Numbered from the stretch's first letter, positions 1 to 8,344 are shown. The stretch: DNA of 54,480 nucleotides from Pseudomonas entomophila (GCF_029478665.1 NZ_JARPQB010000034.1:1-54480); one strand, 5' to 3'. Notes: generated from the sequence alone by a model not told the origin. A program made the numbers and translations.

Positions 1-86
1 CTCAGCCTCCTGAAGTCGCGAAGTTACGGGCGGCGCCTGGACGAGCGCAGCTGTCGCTAGCTGGCGGGGTGGCTAACCTCTTGATC

Positions 87-150
87 GCCAAAGCCAAAGC
101 CAAAGCCAAAGCCAAAGCCAAAGCCAAAGCCAAAGCCAAAGCCAAAGCCA
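87..150. repeat. Hexanucleotide tandem repeat (GCCAAA), about 10.7 copies
   Basis: Ten perfect GCCAAA units plus four bases run without interruption. The array lies about 175 bp upstream of the MocR-type regulator start at 324. A six-base unit does not shift a reading frame. Read on the minus strand it gives an Ala-Leu dipeptide repeat in a small open frame (2-244) that has no other sign of being a gene. It is probably a variable-number tandem repeat. Nothing else was recognised in 1-323 except possible regulator sites at 204-266. Confidence 0.95.
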
Positions 151-203
151 TTTTGCGCGTTCGTCGGTGCTTCGACGCAGTCGCTCGCTTTTTCACTGTC
201 ACG

Positions 204-266
204 CAACTGTATTGTTGACTATTCTCCGATCTGTCCCAGTACACTTCTCAACTGTTACGGTATTCT
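204..266 (+). promoter_or_regulatory. Possible direct-repeat operator upstream of MocR-type gene
   Basis: CAACTGT occurs at 204-210 and again at 249-255, 45 bp apart. Each copy is followed by TATTCT (220-225 and 261-266). MocR/GntR regulators often bind direct repeats and autoregulate (family knowledge). The assignment here is inference only. Confidence 0.3.
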
Positions 267-323
267 GGCTCCGCAGTGAGTCGTACAAGAACAACGATCC
301 CGTCCGCGCTTCGAGAACACACC

Positions 324-1766
324 ATGACCAACCTGCTGCTGTACCAGCGCATTGCCCAGCAACTGGCCGATGATATCCGTCGTGGTGTCTATCAGCCCGG
401 CGAGCGCGTGCCCTCGGTGCGCAAGATGAGCGCGCAGCTCAATGTCAGCCATGCCACCGTGCTGCAGGCCTATGCCAACCTCGAGGACCAGGGCCTTATC
501 CGAGCGCGGCCGCAGTCGGGCTACTACGTGCACCAGACCCCGGCGTTGACTGCCCAGACCCCGGACATCGCCCGGGTCGAGCGCCCGGGGCTGGTCACGC
601 GCGCCAGCATCATCCAGCAGGTTCTGGTCGAGGCGCGTCGTGATGGCGTGTTCCCCTTCGGTGCGGCGGTTCCCCATGTGGACTACCTGCCGGTGCGCGC
701 CTTGCACCAGCAATTGGCCAAAGTCACGCGGTTCCATAGCCCGCGTGCTTTCAGCTACATGTTCAGCCCGGGTTTTGAGCCGCTGCGCCGGCAAATTGCT
801 ATCCGCATGCGCGACGCTGGTGTGTTGGTCGATCCGCGTGAAGTCGTGGTTACCCACGGTTGTGTCGATGCCTTGCAGATGTCGTTGCGAGTGCTGACCC
901 GACCAGGTGATCTGATCGCTGCGGAATCACCGACCTACTATGGGCTGTTGCAGCTTGCCGATCTGCTCGGATTGAAGGTCATCGAGATCCCTAGTGACCC
1001 TTCCACGGGTATAAGCCTCGAAGCGTTGCAGCTGGCGGCCAACCAATGGTCGATCAAGGCATTGGTCCTGACCGCGCGCCTCAGCAACCCGCTGGGTGGC
1101 ACCATTCCAGAGGAACGTCAGAAGCAACTGCTGCGCCTGGCCTCGGACTTCGACATCCAGATCGTCGAAGACGATATCTACGGCGAGCTGATGTTCGAGC
1201 AAGGCCGCACCAAGGCGCTCAAGGCGTTCGATCGCCTGGACCGGGTGATCTACTGTTCGAGTTTTTCCAAGACCCTTTCACCGGGTGTGCGGGTTGGCTG
1301 GATGATTGCCGGGCGATACCAGGATGAAATTCAGCGCTTGCAGACCTTCACTACGCATTCGGCCTGCAGCGTGACCCAGATGGGCGTGGCGGCGTATCTG
1401 GAGAACGGTGGCTATGATCGCCACCTGCGTTTCATTCGCCAGGAGTACCGCAAGAACCTGAGTGCCTACCAGTTGGCTGTGCAGCAGCACTTCCCGGAAG
1501 GTACGCAGATGACTCGACCAACAGGTGGTTTCATTCTCTGGGTGAGCCTGCCTGGACGGGTCAATACGCAAGAGCTGCATGTTCGAGCGCTGGAGCAGGG
1601 CATCAGCATTGCGCCGGGCCTGATCTTCAGCAATACCGAGCAGTTCAACCATTGTATTCGTCTCAATTGCGGCTTCCCGTGGAACAAAGAGGCCGAGCGC
1701 GCGGTGGTTGCGCTGGGGCTGCTGGCCAGTCAATTGTGCAGGGAATCGACGGCCTCACTTTTGTAG
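324..1766 (+). CDS. MocR/PdxR-type regulator: GntR winged helix fused to a fold-type I aminotransferase domain
   Basis: The protein has 480 aa. The N-terminal ~70 residues are a GntR winged helix (ADDIRRGVYQPGERVPSVRK, then a helix-turn-helix with SHATVLQAYANLE). The rest is an aspartate-aminotransferase-like domain with the PLP-anchor lysine in SSFSKTLSPGVRVGW and the SNPLGG and EDDIYGEL motifs. Such proteins are PLP-sensing transcription regulators rather than enzymes; the effector here is unknown. I chose ATG 324 because it begins the conserved helix and has GAGAA upstream. An in-frame GTG at 276 would add 16 unconserved residues. The gene stands alone, downstream of the hexamer repeat, with CAACTGT repeats in its probable promoter. 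Confidence 0.9.
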   Translation: MTNLLLYQRIAQQLADDIRRGVYQPGERVPSVRKMSAQLNVSHATVLQAYANLEDQGLIRARPQSGYYVHQTPALTAQTPDIARVERPGLVTRASIIQQVLVEARRDGVFPFGAAVPHVDYLPVRALHQQLAKVTRFHSPRAFSYMFSPGFEPLRRQIAIRMRDAGVLVDPREVVVTHGCVDALQMSLRVLTRPGDLIAAESPTYYGLLQLADLLGLKVIEIPSDPSTGISLEALQLAANQWSIKALVLTARLSNPLGGTIPEERQKQLLRLASDFDIQIVEDDIYGELMFEQGRTKALKAFDRLDRVIYCSSFSKTLSPGVRVGWMIAGRYQDEIQRLQTFTTHSACSVTQMGVAAYLENGGYDRHLRFIRQEYRKNLSAYQLAVQQHFPEGTQMTRPTGGFILWVSLPGRVNTQELHVRALEQGISIAPGLIFSNTEQFNHCIRLNCGFPWNKEAERAVVALGLLASQLCRESTASLL

Positions 1767-1827
1767 GCTTGTCAGACGCGTGTGGAACAGGGAGCATACG
1801 CGCTTTTCCAGCCTGTTCCCGGTACCT

Positions 1828-2277
1828 ATGAAAGCGCTTCGACCATTTGCCCTCATCCTGTGCTGTGCAGTGCCCTGGTTGTCAGTGGGCATGGCCCAGG
1901 CTGCGGAGCCTGCGGCCAAGGCGCAGGCTGCAACAGGCAAGGCCGCCAAGCCGGCGAAGCCTGCTGCGAAGCCCAGGCCCAAGCCCAAGGCGAAGCCAGT
2001 CAGCAAGGCTGTCGCCAAGCCTCTGGCCGCACCCAAGCTGGACCTGAGCCTGCCGGCCGACATGGTCCGGCATCTCAAGCCGGATGTCGGTGATGTGCCG
2101 CCGCCGCGCAAGGCGTTGCTGCCGTCCATGTTTCCGACCAAGCCCAAGCCCGAGTCCGACGACAGCCCGTTCCAGCTCAATGGCCGGTTGATCAGCAACG
2201 AAATGCAATTGCAGCTTCGCAACGATGCGCGCCATGACGTGGAAGGCGCCGCAATCGATTTCGAATTTCGCAACTGA
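1828..2277 (+). CDS. Hypothetical secreted protein with Lys/Ala/Pro-rich segment
   Basis: The protein has 149 aa. A signal peptide (residues 1 to about 23, hydrophobic FALILCCAVPWLSVGMAQA, cut before AEP) is followed by a low-complexity basic stretch (about 25-70) made of AK, KPAK and PKPK repeats. A short C-terminal domain ends in VEGAAIDFEFRN. No enzymatic motif is visible. The basic repeat could bind polyanions such as LPS, nucleic acid or peptidoglycan (inference). ATG 1828 was chosen because it starts the signal peptide; the ribosome site is weak. It lies 61 bp after the MocR-type gene on the same strand and could be co-transcribed. Confidence 0.75.
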   Translation: MKALRPFALILCCAVPWLSVGMAQAAEPAAKAQAATGKAAKPAKPAAKPRPKPKAKPVSKAVAKPLAAPKLDLSLPADMVRHLKPDVGDVPPPRKALLPSMFPTKPKPESDDSPFQLNGRLISNEMQLQLRNDARHDVEGAAIDFEFRN

Positions 2278-2384
2278 CTGCCGGGTCACGGGTGAATTCA
2301 TCCGTTCGGCAATTTCAAACGTATGTTTGAGCGGTTAGTATCCAGGGACGTTCGTCCCGTTTTGCTCCTGGGAGTCCTGTTGTC

Positions 2385-2639
2385 ATGAAATGCCGCGAGG
2401 GCTGTGGTGCCTGCTGCATCGCCCCGTCCATCAGTTCGCCGATCCCCGGCATGCCAGAAGGCAAGCCGGCGGGCGAGCGCTGCCTGCACCTGAATATCGA
2501 AAACCTCTGCGAGCTGTTCGGCAGGCCCGAGCGGCCCAAGGTGTGTGGTGGCTTCAAGGCGGAAGTGGATATCTGTGGCAATGATCGTGACGACGCCATC
2601 CGCATCATCGGGTGGCTGGAGCAGATGACGGCGGCGTGA
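2385..2639 (+). CDS. YkgJ-type cysteine-cluster protein
   Basis: The protein has 84 aa with eight cysteines (3, 7, 10, 11, 33, 42, 54, 64), including the diagnostic CxxxCxxCC start and later C..C spacing of the zinc- or iron-chelating YkgJ/UPF0153 family. The family's biochemical role is unsettled; metal binding is predicted from the cysteine pattern. ATG 2385 follows GGGAGTCC, a fair ribosome site. It precedes the START-domain gene by 30 bp, so the two may form one transcript. Confidence 0.85.
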   Translation: MKCREGCGACCIAPSISSPIPGMPEGKPAGERCLHLNIENLCELFGRPERPKVCGGFKAEVDICGNDRDDAIRIIGWLEQMTAA

Positions 2640-2669
2640 CAGGTTGGATCTTCGACAACAAGGAAAAAG

Positions 2670-3278
2670 ATGATGAGATCGATCAAGCGTATCGCACTGC
2701 TGTGTGGCATGGGTGTCCTGCTGGCGCCGACGGCCTGGGCCGAGAACTGGAAGGTGGCCAAGGACGAGGAGGGCATCAAGGTATCGCTGAGCGAAGTGCC
2801 GGGCTCGCAGTACAAGGCCTACCAAGGCGTGACCGTGATCAAGGCGCCGCTGGCCAAGGTCAGGGCGCTGCAGGAAGATGTGGTGGGGGCCTGTGCCTGG
2901 ATTCACGAGTGCAAGTCGCAGAAGCTGCTCAAGCAGGAGGGTGACCAGAGCTGGACCTACACCCAGTTCAACACGCCGTGGCCGGTGACGCCGCGGGATT
3001 CGATCCTCCACGTGACCACGGTCCAGGAGGCTGATGGCAGCCTGACGCGCAAGCTCGAGGAGCAGCCAAAGTACCTGCCCGAGACAGATGGTTTCGTGCG
3101 GGTGGCTCAGGTGCAGGGCTTCTGGAAACTGGTGCCCAAGGGTGACAGCACCGAGGTGATCTACCAGGTGCACACCGAGCCGGGTGGCAGCGTGCCGGCG
3201 ATGGTGGCCAACAAGTTCGTGGTGGATGCGCCGTTTAATACCCTCAAGGGGCTGCGCGCCAAAGCCGAGAGGCCGTGA
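2670..3278 (+). CDS. Periplasmic START/SRPBCC-fold protein
   Basis: The protein has 202 aa. It has a signal peptide (residues 1 to about 24, ending PTAWA before ENW), then a single START-type lipid-binding fold (WKVAKDEEGIKVSLSEVPGS, CAWIHECKSQKLL, WPVTPRDSILHVTT, a C-terminal helix with VANKFVVDAPFNTLKGLR). This family is common in Pseudomonas as an exported START-domain protein; its ligand is not known. The start could be ATG 2670 or the adjacent ATG 2673, both after AAGGAAAAAG. Transcription ends at the shared terminator 3386-3421 that also serves gltA. Confidence 0.85.
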   Translation: MMRSIKRIALLCGMGVLLAPTAWAENWKVAKDEEGIKVSLSEVPGSQYKAYQGVTVIKAPLAKVRALQEDVVGACAWIHECKSQKLLKQEGDQSWTYTQFNTPWPVTPRDSILHVTTVQEADGSLTRKLEEQPKYLPETDGFVRVAQVQGFWKLVPKGDSTEVIYQVHTEPGGSVPAMVANKFVVDAPFNTLKGLRAKAERP

Positions 3279-3291
3279 TAGTCCCAAGCCC

Positions 3292-3376
3292 GTAGGAGCC
3301 GGCCTTGCCGGCGAACACCGGCATGGCCGGTGGCATTCACCGCGTCGCCTGGTTCGCCGGCAAGGCCGGCTCCTAC
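3292..3376. repeat. REP pair (inverted)
   Basis: Two inverted copies of the Pseudomonas REP core face each other: GTAGGAGCCGGCCTTGCCGG from 3292 and its complement ending TCCTAC at 3376. A short region with an ACCGGCATGGCCGGT stem lies between them. The pair sits between convergent genes. Confidence 0.9.
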
Positions 3377-3385
3377 AGGATGTAA

Positions 3386-3421
3386 CGAAAAAGCCCCGGC
3401 ATCTCTGCCGGGGCTTTTTCG
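3386..3421. terminator. Bidirectional intrinsic terminator (START gene / gltA)
   Basis: A perfect 15-bp inverted repeat (CGAAAAAGCCCCGGC and its complement) flanks a 6-nt loop. A run of A on one side and T on the other lets it work in both directions for the convergent genes. Confidence 0.93.
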
Positions 3422-3437
3422 TTTCAGCGACGGGCGC

Positions 3438-4727
3438 TTACTTGCGGTCCTTCAGCTCGACGATGTCGCGCTGCTCGTAACCGGTGTACAGCTGGCGTGG
3501 GCGGCCGATCTTGTACGGGCCGGAGAGCATCTCTTTCCAGTGCGAGATCCAGCCCACGGTACGCGCCAGGGCGAAGATCACGGTGAACATGCTGGTCGGA
3601 ATGCCGATGGCTTTCAGAATGATACCCGAGTAGAAGTCGACGTTCGGATAAAGCGAACGCTCGATGAAGTACGGATCGGTGAGGGCGATCTCTTCCAGGC
3701 GCATGGCCAGTTCGAGCTGCGGGTCGTTCTTGATGCCCAGCTCGCCCAGGACTTCGTCGCAGGTCTTCTTCATCACGGTGGCGCGCGGGTCGCGGTTCTT
3801 GTACACGCGGTGACCGAAGCCCATGAGCTTGAACGGGTCGTTCTTGTCCTTGGCCTTGGCGATGTACTTGTCGATGTTCGAGACATCGCCAATTTCATCG
3901 AGCATGGTCAGTACGGCTTCGTTCGCACCGCCGTGGGCCGGGCCCCACAGTGCGGCGATGCCGGCGGCGATACAGGCGAACGGGTTGGCACCCGAGGAGC
4001 CGGCCAGGCGCACGGTGGAGGTGGAGGCGTTCTGCTCGTGGTCGGCGTGGAGGATGAAGATCCGGTCCATCGCCTTGGCCAGCACCGGGCTGATCGGTTT
4101 GATCTCGCACGGGGTGTTGAACATCATGTGCAGGAAGTTTTCCGCGTACGACAGGTCGTTGCGCGGGTACATCATGGGCTGGCCCATGGAGTACTTGTAG
4201 ACCATCGCCGCCAGGGTCGGCATTTTCGCGACCAGGCGCACGGCGGAGATTTCGCGGTGCTGCGCGTTATTGATGTCCAGCGAGTCGTGATAGAACGCCG
4301 ACAGGGCGCCGACCACGCCGCACATCACCGCCATCGGGTGGGCGTCGCGGCGGAAGCCGTTGAAGAAGGACTTCAGCTGCTCGTGAACCATGGTGTGGTT
4401 CTTCACGGTGCTGACGAACTGGGCTTTCTGTTCGGCGTTGGGAAGTTCGCCGTTCAGCAGCAGGTAGCAGGTTTCGAGGTAGTCCGATTGTTCGGCCAGT
4501 TGCTCGATGGGGTAGCCGCGATGCAGCAGGATGCCCTTGTCACCGTCGATGTAGGTGATCTTCGACTCGCACGAGGCGGTCGCCATGAAGCCGGGGTCGA
4601 AGGTGAAGTGGCCGGATGCCCCCAACCCGCGGACGTCGATAACATCGGGACCAACGGTGCCGGTTAAAATGGGCAGCTCGACGGGGGCATTGCCCTCGAT
4701 GACCAACTGCGCTTTTTTGTCAGCCAT
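3438..4727 (-). CDS. gltA: Citrate synthase (type II)
   Basis: The protein has 429 aa, the usual length for the hexameric NADH-sensitive type II enzyme. It condenses acetyl-CoA and oxaloacetate to citrate. Conserved blocks are visible: GDKGILLHRGYPIEQLA, the active-site region around LHADHEQNASTSTVRLAGSS, WGPAHGGANEAVL, GFGHRVYKNRDPRA and the C-terminal RPRQLYTG. The start at 4727 is fixed by a strong AGGAGG ribosome site (complement of 4732-4737). It is divergent from sdhCDAB, 352 bp away, with its own sigma70 promoter at 4786-4813, and ends at the terminator 3386-3421. Confidence 0.98.
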   Translation of the reverse strand: MADKKAQLVIEGNAPVELPILTGTVGPDVIDVRGLGASGHFTFDPGFMATASCESKITYIDGDKGILLHRGYPIEQLAEQSDYLETCYLLLNGELPNAEQKAQFVSTVKNHTMVHEQLKSFFNGFRRDAHPMAVMCGVVGALSAFYHDSLDINNAQHREISAVRLVAKMPTLAAMVYKYSMGQPMMYPRNDLSYAENFLHMMFNTPCEIKPISPVLAKAMDRIFILHADHEQNASTSTVRLAGSSGANPFACIAAGIAALWGPAHGGANEAVLTMLDEIGDVSNIDKYIAKAKDKNDPFKLMGFGHRVYKNRDPRATVMKKTCDEVLGELGIKNDPQLELAMRLEEIALTDPYFIERSLYPNVDFYSGIILKAIGIPTSMFTVIFALARTVGWISHWKEMLSGPYKIGRPRQLYTGYEQRDIVELKDRK

Positions 4728-4785
4728 GTGGCCTCCTATTAATGCTTGAAATCATCAGACAGACCCCCCACGCAGGGCCCGCACC

Positions 4786-4813
4786 ACTATAGAGGGATAA
4801 ATTCGAATGTCAA
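4786..4813 (-). promoter_or_regulatory. gltA sigma70 promoter
   Basis: Reading the minus strand, TTGACA (4813-4808) and TATAGT (4791-4786) are separated by 16 bp. The expected start lies near 4779, giving a leader of about 52 nt to gltA. The match to consensus is close. Confidence 0.85.
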
Positions 4814-4927
4814 TTTGCCTAAAGGCTGGTTGAAACGCCCTCTGGAGCCTGGTTTTTCGCGAAATTCCCGCCCGTTTACGCCTTTTGTTCATTAAAGGCA
4901 ATGCGCTATTCGGGCGAGTCCCTCACG

Positions 4928-4956
4928 TTGTCATGAGCAGCCTAACTGTCTATACT
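4928..4956 (+). promoter_or_regulatory. sdhC-operon sigma70 promoter
   Basis: TTGTCA (4928-4933) and TATACT (4951-4956) are separated by 17 bp. The predicted start near 4963 leaves a leader of about 117 nt before sdhC. With the gltA promoter this accounts for most of the 352-bp divergent gap 4728-5079; no gene is seen there. Confidence 0.85.
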
Positions 4957-5079
4957 CGGCAGCCGACTCCCAGGGGCTTTCAAGCCCGTCCTGCTGGGTG
5001 TCGTCGCTCTCCTGGGTGGTGGGTACCTGACCAGTACACTTACCAACAACTTTGCCCTGTTAGCTAGGGGCTCTTCAGT

Positions 5080-5466
5080 GTGAAAAAAGCCGTGAAAAGC
5101 CAACGACCTGTAAACCTAGACCTAAGGACCATCAAACTCCCGATCACCGCGTACACGTCCATTCTTCACCGTATCTCCGGCGTCATCCTGTTCCTCGGCC
5201 TTGCCATCATGCTGTACGCATTGGGCAAGTCGCTGGGTAGCGAGGAAGGCTTTGCCGAGGTGAAGGCGTGTCTGACCAGTCCGCTGGCCAAACTGGTGAC
5301 CTGGGGCCTGCTGTCCGGCCTGCTGTATCACCTCGTGGCAGGTGTGCGCCACCTGATCATGGACATGGGCATCGGTGAGACGCTGGAAGGCGGCAAGCTG
5401 GGCTCGAAAATCGTGATCGTCATCTCCGTGGTGCTGATCGTTCTGGCAGGAGTTTGGGTATGGTAA
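5080..5466 (+). CDS. sdhC: Succinate dehydrogenase cytochrome b556 subunit
   Basis: The protein has 128 aa and three membrane helices. It anchors complex II and holds heme b and part of the ubiquinone site. Residues Ser27, Arg31 (SILHRISGV) and His84 (YHLVAGVRH) match the quinone and heme-ligand positions known from E. coli SdhC. The start is GTG 5080, preceded by AGGGG; it gives the conserved MKKAVKSQRPVNLDL N-terminus. It is the first gene of sdhCDAB and overlaps sdhD by 7 bp. Confidence 0.96.
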   Translation: MKKAVKSQRPVNLDLRTIKLPITAYTSILHRISGVILFLGLAIMLYALGKSLGSEEGFAEVKACLTSPLAKLVTWGLLSGLLYHLVAGVRHLIMDMGIGETLEGGKLGSKIVIVISVVLIVLAGVWVW

Positions 5467-5828
5467 CTAACGTCACGAACCTCTCGCGTTCGGGCCTCTA
5501 CGACTGGATGGCGCAGCGCGTCTCGGCGGTCGTTCTCGCGGCTTACTTCATTTTCCTGATCGGCTACCTCGCCGCGCACCCGGGCATCGACTATGCCCAG
5601 TGGCACGGTCTGTTCTCCAACAACGCGATGCGTATCTTCAGTCTGCTGGCCCTCGTTGCCCTGGGCGCCCACGCCTGGGTCGGCATGTGGACCATTGCCA
5701 CCGACTACCTGACGCCGATGGCGTTCGGCAAGTCGGCGACTGCGATTCGTTTCCTGTTCCAGGCGGTATGCGGCGTAGCGATGTTCGCTTACTTCGTCTG
5801 GGGTGTGCAGATTCTCTGGGGTATCTGA
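5460..5828 (+). CDS. sdhD: Succinate dehydrogenase membrane anchor subunit
   Basis: The protein has 122 aa and three membrane helices. It pairs with SdhC to form the heme b and ubiquinone site. Tyr83 in WTIATDYL corresponds to the quinone-contacting tyrosine of E. coli SdhD, and the His71 region (GAHAWVGMW) is typical of the heme side. I chose ATG 5460 over an upstream in-frame start at 5454 because it follows AGGAGT at good spacing and matches the family start MVTNVTNLSRSG. It overlaps the sdhC stop, suggesting translational coupling, and sdhA starts 3 bp after its stop. Confidence 0.95.
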   Translation: MVTNVTNLSRSGLYDWMAQRVSAVVLAAYFIFLIGYLAAHPGIDYAQWHGLFSNNAMRIFSLLALVALGAHAWVGMWTIATDYLTPMAFGKSATAIRFLFQAVCGVAMFAYFVWGVQILWGI

Positions 5829-5831
5829 TTC

Positions 5832-7604
5832 ATGGCTAACATTCCAACGATTTCCTTCGACGCCATCATCATCGGTGGCGGCGGGGCAGGCATGCGCGCA
5901 GCGCTGCAACTGGCTCAAGGCGGCCACAAGACCGCCGTAGTCACCAAGGTGTTCCCGACCCGTTCGCACACCGTTTCCGCCCAGGGCGGCATCACCTGCG
6001 CCATCGCTTCGGCCGACCCGAACGACGACTGGCGCTGGCACATGTACGATACCGTCAAGGGCTCCGACTACATCGGTGACCAGGACGCGATCGAATACAT
6101 GTGTCAGGAAGGCCCGGCCGCGGTCTTCGAGCTGGACCACATGGGCCTGCCGTTCTCGCGTACCGAAACTGGCCGTATCTACCAGCGTCCGTTCGGTGGC
6201 CAGTCCAAGGACTTCGGTAAAGGTGGCCAGGCCGCCCGTACCTGCGCAGCCTCCGACCGTACCGGTCACGCGCTGCTGCACACCCTGTACCAGGGCAACC
6301 TGAAGGCAGGCACCACCTTCCTCAACGAGTACTACGCCGTTGACCTGGTGAAGAACCAGGACGGCGCTTTCGTCGGTGTGATCGCGATCTGCATCGAAAC
6401 CGGCGAAACCATGTACATCAAATCGAAGGCCACCGTACTGGCCACTGGCGGTGCCGGCCGTATCTACGCCTCCACCACCAACGCCCTGATCAATACCGGC
6501 GACGGTATCGGCATGGCCCTGCGTGCCGGCGTGCCGGTGCAGGACATCGAGATGTGGCAGTTCCACCCGACCGGCATCGCCGGCGCCGGTGTACTGGTCA
6601 CCGAGGGTTGCCGCGGTGAGGGTGGCTACCTGATCAACGCCCACGGCGAGCGCTTCATGGAGCGTTACGCTCCAAACGCCAAAGACCTGGCCGGCCGCGA
6701 CGTGGTTGCCCGTTCCATGGTCAAGGAAATCATCGCCGGCAACGGCGTGGGCCCGAACAAGGACCACGTGCTGCTGAAACTGGACCACCTCGGCGAGGAA
6801 GTGCTGCACAGCCGCCTGCCAGGTATCTGCGAGCTGTCCAAGACCTTCGCCCACGTCGACCCTGTGGTCGCGCCGGTTCCGGTCGTTCCAACCTGCCACT
6901 ACATGATGGGCGGCGTTGCCACCAACATTCATGGCCAGGCCATCACCATGGACGCCGAAGGCAAGGATCACATCATTCCGGGTCTGTTCGCCGTGGGTGA
7001 AGTGGCGTGTGTATCGGTTCACGGTGCCAACCGCCTGGGCGGCAACTCGCTGCTCGACCTGGTGGTCTTCGGTCGCGCCGCCGGCCTGCACCTGGAAAAG
7101 GCGCTGAGCGATGGCGTCGAGTACCGCGATGCCAGCGACACCGACGTCGAGGTTGCCCTGAACCGCCTGAACAAGCTCAACGAGCGCACCACCGGCGAAG
7201 ACGTTGCCAGCCTGAAGCGCGAGCTGCAGAGCTGCATGCAGAACTACTTCGGTGTATTCCGTACCGGCGAATACATGCAGAAGGGTATCGAGCAGTTGGC
7301 CGGCCTGCGTGACCGCATCGCCAACGTCAAGATCAACGACAAGTCCCAGGCCTTCAATACCGCGCGTATCGAAGCGCTGGAGCTGCAGAACCTGCTGGAA
7401 GTCGCCGAAGCTACCGCCATTGCGGCCGAAGCCCGTAAAGAGTCCCGCGGCGCGCACGCCCGTGAAGACTTCGAAGACCGTGACGACGAGAACTGGCTGT
7501 GCCACACCCTGTACTACCCGGGTGAGAAGCGCGTCGCCAAGCGTGGCGTCAACTTTGCGCCGAAGACAGTTCCTGCCTTCGAACCAAAAGTCCGGACTTA
7601 CTAA
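5832..7604 (+). CDS. sdhA: Succinate dehydrogenase flavoprotein subunit
   Basis: The protein has 590 aa. It oxidises succinate to fumarate and passes electrons to SdhB. The N-terminal dinucleotide fold (IIIGGGGAGMRAALQ), His46 in TRSHTVSAQGG for covalent FAD attachment, and the capping and catalytic regions (QFHPTGIAGAGVLVTEGCRG; LAGRDVVARSM; PTCHYMMGGVATN) are all present. It is full length, with nothing unusual. It is the third gene of the sdh operon, with an 11-bp gap to sdhB. Confidence 0.98.
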   Translation: MANIPTISFDAIIIGGGGAGMRAALQLAQGGHKTAVVTKVFPTRSHTVSAQGGITCAIASADPNDDWRWHMYDTVKGSDYIGDQDAIEYMCQEGPAAVFELDHMGLPFSRTETGRIYQRPFGGQSKDFGKGGQAARTCAASDRTGHALLHTLYQGNLKAGTTFLNEYYAVDLVKNQDGAFVGVIAICIETGETMYIKSKATVLATGGAGRIYASTTNALINTGDGIGMALRAGVPVQDIEMWQFHPTGIAGAGVLVTEGCRGEGGYLINAHGERFMERYAPNAKDLAGRDVVARSMVKEIIAGNGVGPNKDHVLLKLDHLGEEVLHSRLPGICELSKTFAHVDPVVAPVPVVPTCHYMMGGVATNIHGQAITMDAEGKDHIIPGLFAVGEVACVSVHGANRLGGNSLLDLVVFGRAAGLHLEKALSDGVEYRDASDTDVEVALNRLNKLNERTTGEDVASLKRELQSCMQNYFGVFRTGEYMQKGIEQLAGLRDRIANVKINDKSQAFNTARIEALELQNLLEVAEATAIAAEARKESRGAHAREDFEDRDDENWLCHTLYYPGEKRVAKRGVNFAPKTVPAFEPKVRTY

Positions 7605-7615
7605 GGGTGGCCGCT

Positions 7616-8320
7616 ATGTTGAAAGTCGAAGTTTATCGTTACAACCCGGACACCGACTCGGCGCCCAAGATGGAGTCGTTCGACGTCGATACCGGCGGCA
7701 AGGACCTGATGGTGCTGGACGTGCTGGCGCTGATCAAGGAGAAGGACGAGGGCTTCTCGTACCGTCGCTCCTGCCGTGAAGGCGTTTGCGGTTCCGATGG
7801 CATGAACATGAACGGCAAGAACGGCCTGGCCTGCATCACCCCGCTGTCGGGCGTGGTCAAGGGCAACAAGCTGGTGCTGCGCCCGCTGCCGGGCCTGCCG
7901 GTCATTCGTGACCTGGTCGTCGATATGAGCATCTTCTACAAGCAGTACGAGAAGGTGAAGCCGTTCCTGCAGAACGACACCCCGGCCCCGGCCATCGAGC
8001 GTCTGCAGTCGCCGGAAGATCGCGACAAGCTGGACGGTCTGTACGAGTGCATCCTGTGCGCCTGCTGCTCGACCTCCTGCCCATCGTTCTGGTGGAACCC
8101 GGACAAGTTCCTGGGCCCCGCCGCCCTGCTGCAGGCCTATCGTTTCCTGGCCGACAGCCGTGACACCAAGACCCAGGAGCGCCTGGCGTCCCTGGATGAC
8201 CCGTTCAGCGTATTCCGCTGCCGCGGGATCATGAACTGCGTGAACGTCTGCCCGAAGGGGCTGAACCCGACCAAGGCAATCGGCCACGTACGTAACATGC
8301 TGCTGCAAAGCGGCACCTGA
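7616..8320 (+). CDS. sdhB: Succinate dehydrogenase iron-sulfur subunit
   Basis: The protein has 234 aa. It relays electrons from FAD to quinone through three clusters. The N-terminal ferredoxin domain has CREGVCGSDGMNMNG...C for [2Fe-2S]. The C-terminal domain has CILCACCSTSCP and CRGIMNCVNVCPKG for the [4Fe-4S] and [3Fe-4S] clusters. I took ATG 7616 (MLKVEVYRYN) rather than 7607 because family members begin there and AAGGGTGG precedes it. It is the last gene of sdhCDAB; a strong stem-loop lies 25 nt downstream. Confidence 0.97.
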   Translation: MLKVEVYRYNPDTDSAPKMESFDVDTGGKDLMVLDVLALIKEKDEGFSYRRSCREGVCGSDGMNMNGKNGLACITPLSGVVKGNKLVLRPLPGLPVIRDLVVDMSIFYKQYEKVKPFLQNDTPAPAIERLQSPEDRDKLDGLYECILCACCSTSCPSFWWNPDKFLGPAALLQAYRFLADSRDTKTQERLASLDDPFSVFRCRGIMNCVNVCPKGLNPTKAIGHVRNMLLQSGT

Positions 8321-8344
8321 TTCAAACGTTGTACCTGCAGTAAA

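Noticed and set aside
2..244. An 80-codon minus-strand frame encoding an Ala-Leu repeat that looks like a signal peptide
   Set aside because: The hydrophobic stretch is only the translation of the GCCAAA repeat, and there is no ribosome site or conserved sequence around it.
4885..5067. A 60-codon plus-strand frame before sdhC
   Set aside because: It spans the sdhC promoter boxes, so it would start upstream of its own transcript.
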